Of a stretch of DNA of 45,842 nucleotides, positions 25,667-34,331 are shown one piece after another. This DNA is from an uncultured Alphaproteobacteria bacterium (GTDB lineage Bacteria > Pseudomonadota > Alphaproteobacteria > UBA7985 > CAJQQZ01), in assembly GCA_905480575.1 (NCBI GenBank), contig CAJQQZ010000005.1:1-45842 (forward strand). Reading direction: 5' to 3'. Each line of letters begins with the position of its first letter. The stretch's first letter is position 1. The notes under the pieces are model-generated. The model saw only the letters and a list, made by a program, of their open reading frames with translations, made no database searches and was not told where the DNA came from. The position numbers and the translations under genes were made by a program.

Positions 25667-26770
25667 ATGAAGGGTTTCGAGGACGGTAGTTCGGCTTTCG
25701 CGAAAGACATGCGCAGGGGCCGCGGGGCTGTTACCAACACAAGTGGCCGGTTTGAGAACCAGGACCGTGTAGTCAGCGACGATGGTTGGTCGAGTTTGGA
25801 AGACCTTGCACAACACAACACCAAAACCTCAGTTACCTTGGAAACACCCAGGTCAATTATCACCAAGAACCAATCTCCAGATATTCCCTTCGATCGCTCT
25901 ATCAATCCCTACCGCGGTTGTGAGCATGGATGCATTTATTGTTTCGCGCGCCCAACTCATGCCTTTCTCGGCTTATCGCCCGGCCTTGATTTTGAAGCGA
26001 AGCTGTTTGCAAAACCCGATGCACCTCAACTTTTGGAGAAGGAATTGAGATCGAAGAACTATCACCCCCAACCCATTGCGATTGGGACCAACACTGATCC
26101 CTACCAACCGATAGACCGGCAGTATCGACTGATGCGCCAATTGTTGGATGTTCTGCGCTCATTTAACCACCCCGTCACCATAACGACTAAGTCGGCTTTG
26201 ATCTTAAGAGACATCGATATTTTGGCAGACATGGCCACACAGGGATTGGTATCCGTTGCCATTTCCGTCACTTCTTTGGATGCTAAGTTATCGCGAGTGA
26301 TGGAACCCCGTGCCTCCACACCAATGAAGAGGTTGGCCGCAGTTTCAGTGCTCCGAGAAGCCGGTATACCGGTTGGTGTCCTTACATCACCGATGATCCC
26401 TGCAATCAACGATCATGAATTGGAGGATATTCTGTCGGCGAGTAAAAATGCCGGAGCATTATGGGCCAGTTACATCCTTTTGCGCATGCCGTTTGAAATC
26501 AAACATTTGTTTAGGGAGTGGCTGTACGAAAATTTCCCGGATAGAGCGGATAAAGTTATCAAGCTCATCAAGGATACACGAGGTGGAAAAGACTATGATG
26601 CCCAATGGGGCAAACGAATGAAAGGTGAAGGCCAATACGCTGAGTTATTGGCCTCCCGCTTCAAGTTGGCAAAAAGGAAATACGGTTTGGACAATAAAAC
26701 GCCACCGTTAAGAACCGATCTTTTCCAGCCGCCCTTGGCAACTGGGGATCAATTAGCCTTGTTCGGTTAA
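25667..26770 (+). CDS. PA0069 family radical SAM protein
   Basis: The 367-residue protein has the radical SAM cluster motif C85-x3-C89-x2-C92 (GCEHGCIYCFARPTH) and the family-specific IGTNTDPYQPIDRQYRLMR segment seen in PA0069-type and spore-photoproduct-lyase-like proteins. It should bind a 4Fe-4S cluster and S-adenosylmethionine; the reaction is not known. ATG 25667 has AGGAGAG upstream. The stop overlaps the convergent decarboxylase stop by four bases (TTAA). Confidence 0.92.
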   Translation: MKGFEDGSSAFAKDMRRGRGAVTNTSGRFENQDRVVSDDGWSSLEDLAQHNTKTSVTLETPRSIITKNQSPDIPFDRSINPYRGCEHGCIYCFARPTHAFLGLSPGLDFEAKLFAKPDAPQLLEKELRSKNYHPQPIAIGTNTDPYQPIDRQYRLMRQLLDVLRSFNHPVTITTKSALILRDIDILADMATQGLVSVAISVTSLDAKLSRVMEPRASTPMKRLAAVSVLREAGIPVGVLTSPMIPAINDHELEDILSASKNAGALWASYILLRMPFEIKHLFREWLYENFPDRADKVIKLIKDTRGGKDYDAQWGKRMKGEGQYAELLASRFKLAKRKYGLDNKTPPLRTDLFQPPLATGDQLALFG

Positions 26771-27954
26771 CAGAAGTTCGAAACCTGAATATACTTCTTC
26801 GAGCTATATCCGTTGAAATTTGTCGTCGTTGATGATCCGTAGGCGCCCATATCGTAGAACACGATAATATCCTCTTCCTGCAGATCGTTTGGAAACGACA
26901 ATTTACCTGGCAATTGGTCAAGTGAATCACAGGTCGGGCCGAAAACCGTAAACTCCAGATCTTCTGCTGCCTTCCGTTCTCCAGACTTAGAGAAGACTTC
27001 GTAGCGCGGTAACATCTTGATGATATGGCTTTCTTGAAAGCCGCCGTAAACGCCGTCGTTCAGATAAAGCCGTCCGTCACCCTTGATCGCTTTCACCTTC
27101 GTGACCAAAGCAACAGAATTAGCAACCATAGCACGGCCGGGTTCACAGACCAGATCCGGTCTCTGTTCGGGGAATGCATCATCCACTGCACTTACGATTT
27201 CATCCATGTAGACTTTCAAATCTTCAACCTTGTCTTCAGGGAATTGAACTGGGAAGCCGCCGCCAACGTTCAACGTTGATAACTCACATCCCGCGGCTTT
27301 CGAAATCTGCGAGGCCATTTCTATGTATTGGCGATAAGCGTTGGCTTGCCTGCATTGTGAACCGGGGTGAAAAGTGAGCGACACTCGAAAACCTAAAGCT
27401 TCAGCTTCAGCCACTAAAGCAATGGCCTCTTCAGGCGTCGCACCGAACTTGGTTCCGAAATCATACCCGGCCACGCCAAGGTCCAAATGAAAACGAATGG
27501 ATGCTTCAACCAAGTGCGCCTGATCAGCTACTGCTTCTTTCAGTTTTCGAAGCTCGCCGATACAGTCCACAGAGAACGATCTGACTTCATGCTGATGAAA
27601 CGCGGCGTCGTTTTCTCGCCTGCTGCGGATAGGATTATTGTAATGCAATTCCGCAGTTTTTGAAAAACCTCTGACAAGAGCAATTTCGTTTAGGGATGCG
27701 ACGTCAAAAGCCGCCATTCCTTCGTTCAAAAGAGTTTCAATGATCTGTGGTTCTGGATTGGCTTTAACAGCATAGGTCACTTGCCCAGGGAAAAACTCGG
27801 CAAACCGACGATATGTTGCCTGCAACTCTGAGGGAGCAAAACAGTACAGTGGCATTTCATCAGAATAATCTTTGATGGCGTCAATCAAATTCAATGGCCT
27901 GCTCAATTCACGAGCACCAAAATCTACGTCGACCAATTTCAAAACTGCATTCAT
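26767..27954 (-). CDS. type III PLP-dependent decarboxylase (ornithine decarboxylase-like)
   Basis: The fold-type III enzyme is related to eukaryotic-type ornithine decarboxylase. The PLP Lys is K64 in VTYAVKANPEPQ, the glycine-rich phosphate loop is LNVGGGFPVQFPED, CEPGRAMVANS follows, and the catalytic Cys is C342 in FGPTCDSLDQ. The start ATG 27954 has AGGAGA six bases upstream (395 residues); the frame opens at 28014 without such a site. Ornithine to putrescine, or lysine to cadaverine, is the likely reaction; I cannot separate these by sequence. It is divergent from an Lrp regulator whose repeats lie in the shared promoter. Confidence 0.9.
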   Translation of the reverse strand: MNAVLKLVDVDFGARELSRPLNLIDAIKDYSDEMPLYCFAPSELQATYRRFAEFFPGQVTYAVKANPEPQIIETLLNEGMAAFDVASLNEIALVRGFSKTAELHYNNPIRSRRENDAAFHQHEVRSFSVDCIGELRKLKEAVADQAHLVEASIRFHLDLGVAGYDFGTKFGATPEEAIALVAEAEALGFRVSLTFHPGSQCRQANAYRQYIEMASQISKAAGCELSTLNVGGGFPVQFPEDKVEDLKVYMDEIVSAVDDAFPEQRPDLVCEPGRAMVANSVALVTKVKAIKGDGRLYLNDGVYGGFQESHIIKMLPRYEVFSKSGERKAAEDLEFTVFGPTCDSLDQLPGKLSFPNDLQEEDIIVFYDMGAYGSSTTTNFNGYSSKKYIQVSNFC

Positions 27955-28022
27955 CTGCTTATCTCCTATTTGAAACAATAATGGCTCAGGAATTCGACAG
28001 ACTGTAGACTTCACTCTTTACG

Positions 28023-28068
28023 AAATTTGCTTTAACCTGTGCAAATTGTATGCAAATTGGACAAATTG
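28023..28068. promoter_or_regulatory. cluster of CAAATTG boxes in the decarboxylase-lrp promoter
   Basis: Three direct copies of (G/A)CAAATTG occur at 28041-28048, 28052-28059 and 28061-28068, spaced 11 and 9 bases. An inverted copy, AAATTTGC, is at 28023-28030. The last box ends four bases before the Lrp ATG, so bound regulator would block the lrp start and could activate or repress the divergent decarboxylase. Lrp/AsnC proteins bind as multimers to such phased sites. Confidence 0.5.
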
Positions 28069-28072
28069 CTAA

Positions 28073-28504
28073 ATGATCAACGAAACTGACCAGAAGATTC
28101 TGGACCTTCTTCAAGTTAATGCTCGGCTTCCAGTTTCTGATCTGGCTAGGAAATTGGGTGTTTCACGCACTACTGTGCAATCAAGACTTGATAGGCTTGA
28201 GGCCGACGGCGTGATCAAGGGTTACACCATACGGTTAGCGGACGAAAAGCTAAGAAACAAAATCAGAGCTTTGGTCACCATCAAAGTGGAGACCGGCAAA
28301 GCAGTCGCCGTTATCTCACAGCTCAAAAAAATGACGGAGGTTGATTCTCTACATTCCGTCAGTGGACGCTATGACTTCGTGGCATTCGTTTCTGGCGACA
28401 ATCCAGAAGCGGTCGACCAGGTTCTGGATCGGTTTTGGGAGATCGATGGCATTCTCAATACAGAATCTGCGTTGATCCTATCGACAAAACTCAACCGCCG
28501 CTGA
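28073..28504 (+). CDS. Lrp/AsnC family transcriptional regulator
   Basis: The 143-residue regulator has the typical start INETDQKILDLLQVNARLPVSDLARKLG with a helix-turn-helix (about residues 20-45, LARKLGVSRTTVQSRLDRLEADGVI) and a C-terminal RAM ligand domain (VSGRYDFVAFVSG). There is no good ribosome-binding site in front of ATG 28073, and phased operator boxes run up to it, so the mRNA may be leaderless or very poorly translated. It probably senses an amino acid handled by the neighbouring decarboxylase. Confidence 0.92.
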   Translation: MINETDQKILDLLQVNARLPVSDLARKLGVSRTTVQSRLDRLEADGVIKGYTIRLADEKLRNKIRALVTIKVETGKAVAVISQLKKMTEVDSLHSVSGRYDFVAFVSGDNPEAVDQVLDRFWEIDGILNTESALILSTKLNRR

Positions 28505-28515
28505 AGCCCACAACA

Positions 28516-30066
28516 CTAAAGCAAAGCTTCAATCAAGAACGGGCCTTTTTGATTAAGCGCTGCTTTCATCAGTTTGGCTAAATCTTCCGCCGTTTCAGCC
28601 CTTCCTGCCTCAACCCCCATCGAGTTCGCCAGCTGTGGCCAATTGATCGTCGGATTATCAAGAGTCAGCATATCCCGTGCACGAGGTCCCGGGTTATCAA
28701 AGCCAAGGTTCGACATTTCCCCTTTCAAAATCGCATAAGCACGGTTTGAGAGAATTATGGTCTTCACATCAAGGTTCTCGCGGGCCTGCGTCCATAAAGC
28801 CTGACAAGAGTACATCCCACTGCCGTCGGCCTGCATCGCAATCACGGTTCTATTCGGACAAGCAATCGCAGCCCCTGTTGCCATTGGAAAGCCGATACCA
28901 ATCGCGCCGCCTGTCCCTTGTAGCCAGGTATGGGGTTTGGTGTTCTTAGTGTATGGGAAGAAACCGCGGCCGGACGTGATCGATTCATCAGCCAAAATTG
29001 CATTCTCTGGCATCAGAGCCGCCAAAGTTAGAGCTATGTTGTCCGGATTGAGTTGCCCTGTCGGTAATTCCGTTGGTTGATATGCTTCATGCAACGGTTT
29101 GTGCCCACCGCCAATTTCGTCGGCAAGTGATTGCAGCGCCAAAACACCGTTCTCATCTTCTGCCGCCAGTTCCATGATCTTACAGCCTTCTTGGAAAAGC
29201 CGTTTTGGACGTCCCGGATAAGCAAAGAAGCCAACGGGTTCAACGGCATTGACGAGAAAGACTTGTTCAAAGTTACCGAGCTGCTCAAGCGCTTGGGGAA
29301 TGGGGTAGCGCACACGATCGATAAAGACGCGCCCCGCCCCTCTCTCCATTCTGTTGTTCGATCCCTGTGCTAAAAACTTGGCACCCGTAGCTTGAGAAAT
29401 CCGACTTATTGCATCTAGTCCTTCGTCTCGAAGCGTAAGTCCTGACAAAACGAAGAGACACTTTTCGCCTAGCTCTTTCGCTTTCTTACCGGCTTTTTCG
29501 ATTCGATCATCGGATACTCTGCCGGGTTGAGCCGGGTTAAATACTTGGGCCTCTTCTTCCAGATCGGTCCAAGCCATATCTGAGGGCAGGATCAATGTGG
29601 AAATATTACCGGGAGGGCTCTTTGCAATAGCAATAGCTTCGGCAGTGTCTTTGCCTAAGTTTTCCAATCTAGTCGTCGTCCGAACCCAGGCCGAGTTGCT
29701 TCCAGCGATGGCCTCAATATCTGACGTCAAAGGTGAGTCCAAATGACGGTGGTAAGTTGCGTGCTCTCCAACGATGTTTACCATGGGTGATTTGGCGCGC
29801 CGGGCGTTGTGGACGTTGGCTAGACCATTGGCCAGCCCAGGCCCCAGATGCAACAAAGTTCCCGCTGGCTTGTCTGCCATGCGCGCATAACCATCTGCTG
29901 CACCAGTCGCGACTGTCTCATGTAAACAAAGAACCGAGCGCATTTCGGGCGTTAGATCCAAAGCAGCGACAAAGTGCATTTCTGATGTGCCTGGATTGGT
30001 AAAACAAGTATCGACTCCACCCTTTAGAAGAGCATCGACCATCAATAATGCACCGCTTCTTTTCAT
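28516..30066 (-). CDS. thiamine diphosphate-dependent enzyme (acetolactate synthase/benzoylformate decarboxylase-like)
   Basis: The 516-residue ThDP enzyme has the activating Glu in VLCLHETVATGAADGYARM, a His in LLHLGPGLANG aligned by eye with the active His of benzoylformate decarboxylase, the Mg-ThDP region MQADGSGMYSCQALWTQ with SNRAYAIL, and a C-terminal GPFLIEALL. Annotation pipelines usually call such proteins acetolactate synthase large subunit, but no small subunit is present. It lies three bases after a ureohydrolase on the same mRNA, so a 2-ketoacid decarboxylase such as a 2-ketoarginine type is a possibility. Confidence 0.82.
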   Translation of the reverse strand: MKRSGALLMVDALLKGGVDTCFTNPGTSEMHFVAALDLTPEMRSVLCLHETVATGAADGYARMADKPAGTLLHLGPGLANGLANVHNARRAKSPMVNIVGEHATYHRHLDSPLTSDIEAIAGSNSAWVRTTTRLENLGKDTAEAIAIAKSPPGNISTLILPSDMAWTDLEEEAQVFNPAQPGRVSDDRIEKAGKKAKELGEKCLFVLSGLTLRDEGLDAISRISQATGAKFLAQGSNNRMERGAGRVFIDRVRYPIPQALEQLGNFEQVFLVNAVEPVGFFAYPGRPKRLFQEGCKIMELAAEDENGVLALQSLADEIGGGHKPLHEAYQPTELPTGQLNPDNIALTLAALMPENAILADESITSGRGFFPYTKNTKPHTWLQGTGGAIGIGFPMATGAAIACPNRTVIAMQADGSGMYSCQALWTQARENLDVKTIILSNRAYAILKGEMSNLGFDNPGPRARDMLTLDNPTINWPQLANSMGVEAGRAETAEDLAKLMKAALNQKGPFLIEALL

Positions 30067-30069
30067 AAC

Positions 30070-31041
30070 CTATTTACCCTTCCTGCTGTGGACAGCGTCA
30101 GCCAATACACAAAGCAGTTCAAAGATCATCGATGCCCCAACCCAAGCAGTGTTACCGCTGGAATCAAAAGGAGGTGACACTTCAACCAAGTCAGCGCCAA
30201 CTAAGTTCAACCCTTGGAGCAGTCTCACCATTTGCTGAGCCTGGAAGCTAGTAAATCCGCCGATCTCTGGTGTTCCTGTCCCCGGTGCCTGCGATGGATC
30301 AATGCCATCGATATCGAATGAAATGTATGTTTTACTGTCGCCAACTATTTTGCGCGCTTCGTTCATCACGTCTTCAACGCCGCGATCCATCAGCTCTTCG
30401 ATACGGATGATCCTGACACCCACTTCTTCTGCGAAATCGACATCATCTGTGCCATACATAGTTCCACGGATGCCAATCTGTACGACCTTCTTGGGGTCAA
30501 GACATCCCTCCTCAATCGCGCGTCGGAAAGGCGTACCATGGGTGTATTTGAACCCATCGAAATAGGAGTCAAACAGATCCGTATGAGCATCGAAATGGAT
30601 CATGCCCATGGCACCATGTTTCTTTGCCAGCGACCGTAAAACTGGCAATGACACGAGGTGATCCCCACCTGCTGTCATTGGCAATACGTCACGCGATAAA
30701 ACCTGATCATAAAACCCCGTTATACGTTTAAGGGCATCTTGCACATCCACAGGATTGATCGGGCTATCTCCTAAGTCAGCAACGTTCGTTAACTGAAATG
30801 GATCAATGCGTGACACGGGATGCATCGTTCGGATCATCGTCGACAAATCACGCAATTGTCTCGGACCATGCCTAGGGCCAGGGCGATTGGTTGTCCCGCC
30901 ATCCCAAGGCACACCAATAATGCCTATGTCGACCTCGTCAGTTTCCTCGATTTGCACATGAGGCAATCGCATGAACGTTGGCATGCCAGCGAAGCGTGGC
31001 GATACATTCCCTGCTATCGGTTGAAACTTCTCATTGGTCAT
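30070..31041 (-). CDS. agmatinase/guanidinobutyrase-type ureohydrolase
   Basis: The 323-residue binuclear manganese enzyme hydrolyses guanidino groups to urea and an amine. The full metal set is present: H128 (GGDHLVSLP), D151-x-H153-x-D155 (HFDAHTDLFD), and D243-x-D245 (SFDIDGIDP). The segment THGTPFRRAIEEG is more like guanidinobutyrase/guanidinopropionase types than Escherichia coli SpeB. ATG 31041 has AAGGGA upstream. It is the first gene of a two-gene unit with the ThDP enzyme, so it may act on a guanidinoacid rather than agmatine. Confidence 0.88.
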   Translation of the reverse strand: MTNEKFQPIAGNVSPRFAGMPTFMRLPHVQIEETDEVDIGIIGVPWDGGTTNRPGPRHGPRQLRDLSTMIRTMHPVSRIDPFQLTNVADLGDSPINPVDVQDALKRITGFYDQVLSRDVLPMTAGGDHLVSLPVLRSLAKKHGAMGMIHFDAHTDLFDSYFDGFKYTHGTPFRRAIEEGCLDPKKVVQIGIRGTMYGTDDVDFAEEVGVRIIRIEELMDRGVEDVMNEARKIVGDSKTYISFDIDGIDPSQAPGTGTPEIGGFTSFQAQQMVRLLQGLNLVGADLVEVSPPFDSSGNTAWVGASMIFELLCVLADAVHSRKGK

Positions 31042-31208
31042 TAGATGGTCCCTTTTTTCGATGCGAACAGGCCGATTTCGTTGCTCGATTTAGTAGGCTT
31101 TAAAGCACATTTTATTACAAGGCGTTATATAGTCTGGAATTCAGTTTACAGCAATCCGGCCTCTTGGTAATCCCCGTTCAAACAACAATCCTCAACTGGA
31201 GCCTCCGG

Positions 31209-32330
31209 ATGTCAATCCCGTTTATCGATTTGAAAAGCCAATACAAACTATTGCAGCCAAAAATTGATCAAGCAGTGTTGGACGTCATGGGTCATGGTCA
31301 GTTTATCTTGGGTCCTTACGTTGATGACTTCGAGAAAGAGATGACTGACTACCTGGGGTGTCACTCCACCGTTTCTGTCGCCAACGGCACGGACGGTCTT
31401 ATCCTGCCGCTTATGGCGTGGGGCGTTGGTCCAGAAGACGCTGTTTTCTTACCCGTCTTCACCTACACAGCCACGGCAGAGGTCGCTGTTTTAGTTGGCG
31501 CTACGCCGGTCTTTGTTGATGTTGATCCTGTTAGTTTCAACATCGATTTGGATGCTTTAAGAAATCAAATTGAGAATGTTAAATCTGCAGGCAAGCTGAC
31601 CCCGAAGGCGATCATCGCTGTCGACCTGTTTGGCAATCCAGCGGATTGGCCGGCTCTCGAAGCCATCGCTGAAGAATACGATCTCAAGCTCTTGGATGAC
31701 GCTGCGCAAGGCATTGGCGGTGTTTTGAACAACAAGAAAATTGGCCAGTACGCTGATGCGACCTCCACTTCCTTCTTCCCTGCTAAACCTCTGGGCTGTT
31801 ACGGCGATGGTGGTGCCGTGTTCACACGAGATGGTGAACTGGATGAGTTACTGCGCTCTCTCCGTTTCCATGGGCAAGGCAAAGAGCGATATGAGGTCGC
31901 GCGCATTGGCATGAATTCACGCCTTGATGCTATGCAGGCGGCTATCCTTTCAGAGAAGCTGAAAGTTTTCGAAGACGAGATGGAAGCCCGTAACAAATTG
32001 GCCTCCCTTTACAACGAACGTCTATCGCCTGTTGCAGAAGTTCCTTTTATCCGTGAAGGCGCCCGGTCTGCCTGGGCACAATACACCCTGAAAGTCGAAA
32101 AACGTGATGAGTTGCAGGCTCATCTGAAGTCGGCTGGCATTCCGACCATGGTTTATTATCCCTACCCGATGCATCTCCAAGACGCCTACCGTCAATATGG
32201 TGAGGGTGAAGGCTCTGTGCCTGTCAGTGAAGCCTTGAGCCAAGTTGTTATGTCACTACCAATGCACGGTTATATGAACAATGAAACCGCGAACTTCATT
32301 TGTGACGAAGTTCTCAAATTTTACGGCTAG
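31209..32330 (+). CDS. DegT/DnrJ/EryC1/StrS family sugar aminotransferase
   Basis: The PLP enzyme transfers an amino group to a keto-sugar nucleotide. It begins MSIPFIDLKSQYKLLQPKID and has the PLP Lys in FFPAKPLGCYGDGGAVF, typical of WbpE-like aminotransferases. ATG 31209 is chosen since TGGAG is seven bases upstream; the frame opens at 31164 without a site (373 residues). A glycosyltransferase follows 43 bases later, suggesting cell-surface polysaccharide decoration. Confidence 0.92.
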   Translation: MSIPFIDLKSQYKLLQPKIDQAVLDVMGHGQFILGPYVDDFEKEMTDYLGCHSTVSVANGTDGLILPLMAWGVGPEDAVFLPVFTYTATAEVAVLVGATPVFVDVDPVSFNIDLDALRNQIENVKSAGKLTPKAIIAVDLFGNPADWPALEAIAEEYDLKLLDDAAQGIGGVLNNKKIGQYADATSTSFFPAKPLGCYGDGGAVFTRDGELDELLRSLRFHGQGKERYEVARIGMNSRLDAMQAAILSEKLKVFEDEMEARNKLASLYNERLSPVAEVPFIREGARSAWAQYTLKVEKRDELQAHLKSAGIPTMVYYPYPMHLQDAYRQYGEGEGSVPVSEALSQVVMSLPMHGYMNNETANFICDEVLKFYG

Positions 32331-32373
32331 TCGCTCTCTGGCCCTAACAGCTGCTATCTGATAAGTCTTTGCT

Positions 32374-33234
32374 ATGCCAGCCGTTAGCGTCATCATCCCT
32401 ACCTACAACAGAGCTCATTGTTTAGAGACAGCGATTGCTTCTGTTCTTGCGCAGGACTTCGGTGATTTTGAGCTTATTGTTTCTGATGATGGATCAACAG
32501 ATCGAACAGAAGAACTGGTATCAGGAATTGCCGATAGCCGGATTGCCTATCTAAAGAACCAAGCAAATTCTGGCGCTGCCGCGGCTCGCAACTTGGCCAT
32601 CGAAAGAAGCATCGCTCCACTCATCGCCTTTCTCGATAGCGATGACATCTGGTTGCCTGGTAAACTCGATACTCATCTGCGTTGGATGCAACAGCAACCG
32701 ACTGTTCTGGCTTCATTTACAGACTACCAGCTCTTTCGAGAAAGCAACGGCAAAACCTCTGTTCGATCCCCTCATGCAGAAAGAAACGACTGGGCTTGGG
32801 ACCTTCTGCTCTATTGTCGTGCCGCCGCTGGTTCCACCCTGTTGGCACGCCGAGAGGCCTTTGAAATCCATGGCTTCTTTGATATGACCCTAACGCGGTT
32901 TGAAGATTGGGATTGGTTGCTCCGTCTTGCGTTCGAAAACCATCTTGCAAAAGCGCCGTTGATCGGCAGTCAGGTCACAAGAAGTGGCCACCAAGGCTGG
33001 CCAGACCTCGCACCTCATTACGATACTATGATCAACCGTTGGAAAAGATCCACAGAGCAAAAATACGGCCAGGAAGGACTGAAAAGGTTACGCGCCGGTG
33101 CGAGCATTCAACAGGCCACGTCAGCTTATGCAGCCGGTGACAGATTTTCTGCCCTCCCGCATCTGATCGCTGCGTTTGCAAAGCAACCTAACGCAACATT
33201 CCGGTTTTGTGCCTCACGACTCAGAAACCTCTGA
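32374..33234 (+). CDS. family 2 glycosyltransferase
   Basis: The 286-residue protein has the GT-A fold start VSVIIPTYNRAHCLETAIASV, the nucleotide-sugar motif VSDDGSTDRT and the metal-binding LDSDDIWLPGKL. WDWLLRLA in the second half is a typical GT2 acceptor-region element. No membrane span is evident, so it would act at the cytoplasmic face. It is probably co-transcribed with the sugar aminotransferase, and the pair may add an amino sugar to a surface glycan. The sugar is unknown. Confidence 0.92.
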   Translation: MPAVSVIIPTYNRAHCLETAIASVLAQDFGDFELIVSDDGSTDRTEELVSGIADSRIAYLKNQANSGAAAARNLAIERSIAPLIAFLDSDDIWLPGKLDTHLRWMQQQPTVLASFTDYQLFRESNGKTSVRSPHAERNDWAWDLLLYCRAAAGSTLLARREAFEIHGFFDMTLTRFEDWDWLLRLAFENHLAKAPLIGSQVTRSGHQGWPDLAPHYDTMINRWKRSTEQKYGQEGLKRLRAGASIQQATSAYAAGDRFSALPHLIAAFAKQPNATFRFCASRLRNL

Positions 33235-33303
33235 TTCTTCAGGCGACTCGCCAGTTTCAAACTTTCCTGATAGACTAGCCTGCTAAATCACAGGAGGACT
33301 ACT

Positions 33304-33702
33304 ATGAAAACCTATCTCTCAATTGCTGTTGGAACTGTGCTCGCTTTCTTCCTCGGCTGGATTTGGTACGGTATGCTGTTCCAGGCACAATGGATGTCGG
33401 CTGCTGGACTAAAAGCCGAAGACGTCGGAAGTGACATGGAGATAGGAGGAATGATAGTTCCTCTCCTCGCATGGCTGGTTACAGCAGGCTGTTTCCACTG
33501 TATTGCACACATGGCCAACGTCAGCGCCCTTGCAGGCAACGTCAAACTAGCCGTTCTTTGCTGGCTTGGTTTTGCTATGCCCGCCGTCGTTTTCTCGACC
33601 TACTTCCAAATGCTTGGTGGTTCGCTCTACTGGATCGACGGGCTTTATCTGCTGTGTGGTGCTTTATTGATCGCGTTAGCGCGGACGTTCATCCGCCGTT
33701 AA
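33304..33702 (+). CDS. DUF1761 membrane protein
   Basis: This small membrane protein (132 residues, about four spans) starts MKTYLSIAVGTVLAFFLGWIW, with WYGMLFQAQWM typical of DUF1761. ATG 33304 has a strong AGGAGG. Its role is unknown. It ends in a stop that overlaps the convergent ytoQ stop by four bases. Confidence 0.85.
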   Translation: MKTYLSIAVGTVLAFFLGWIWYGMLFQAQWMSAAGLKAEDVGSDMEIGGMIVPLLAWLVTAGCFHCIAHMANVSALAGNVKLAVLCWLGFAMPAVVFSTYFQMLGGSLYWIDGLYLLCGALLIALARTFIRR

Positions 33703-34151
33703 AGCTCACCACTGATGACATACCGCATAATCTGAACAACCTGCTCTGGTGTCTCAACGGTCGCCAGAGCAGCACCATTCACTTCTTTCAGTGGATGCGT
33801 CAGGTCTGGAGAATGCACAACAATCAGTGGCTTATTCAATGCCGCCGCATAGCCAGCGTCAAAAGCCGCGTTCCATTGTTTGTATTTGTCCCCAAAACGG
33901 ACCACAACAACGTCAGCCCGTTCCAACAAAGAACGCGTGCGAATGGCGTTAACCTTGGCTCCCTTGTGATCTTTCCAAAAACCGCTGTCTTCCTGACCAA
34001 GGATAGCAACGCCACAATCATCGGAGTTTTCATGATTGGTGACCGGGGCGGTGCAGATAACAGGAAGATCTGCTTCCTCCAAACCCTTCTCGATTTGCTC
34101 TCGCCAATCTGTGTGAATTTCACCGGAGAGATATAGAACCCATTCGTCCAT
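33699..34151 (-). CDS. YtoQ family protein
   Basis: This soluble protein (150 residues from ATG 34151) carries the family's N-terminal VLYLSGEIHTDWREQI and the later VVVRFGDKYKQWNAAFDAGYAAA segment, which resemble nucleoside 2-deoxyribosyltransferase-like folds. GTG 34163 is an alternative start that adds four residues. The function of YtoQ is not established. It stands alone, facing the preceding DUF1761 gene. Confidence 0.85.
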   Translation of the reverse strand: MDEWVLYLSGEIHTDWREQIEKGLEEADLPVICTAPVTNHENSDDCGVAILGQEDSGFWKDHKGAKVNAIRTRSLLERADVVVVRFGDKYKQWNAAFDAGYAAALNKPLIVVHSPDLTHPLKEVNGAALATVETPEQVVQIMRYVISGEL

Positions 34152-34331
34152 CTTTGCATCCACTTCATTAATCGAAAACTGATATCGTCATAAACGGGTG
34201 AAGTATTTAGCACCAGAAAAGAAACAAAAATTCCGCCTACTGAAAATCTTCATTTGCTTTCCAAACGGCTTAACCCTAGAGGGAAAGTTGACAAAATTTT
34301 AGGCCGACAGGGTCAGTTAATGGAGAACAAA

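Noticed and set aside
33471-34136. Open frame of 221 codons on the plus strand over DUF1761 and YtoQ
   Set aside because: It overlaps two supported genes, is in a shadow frame, and its composition is unlike a real protein.
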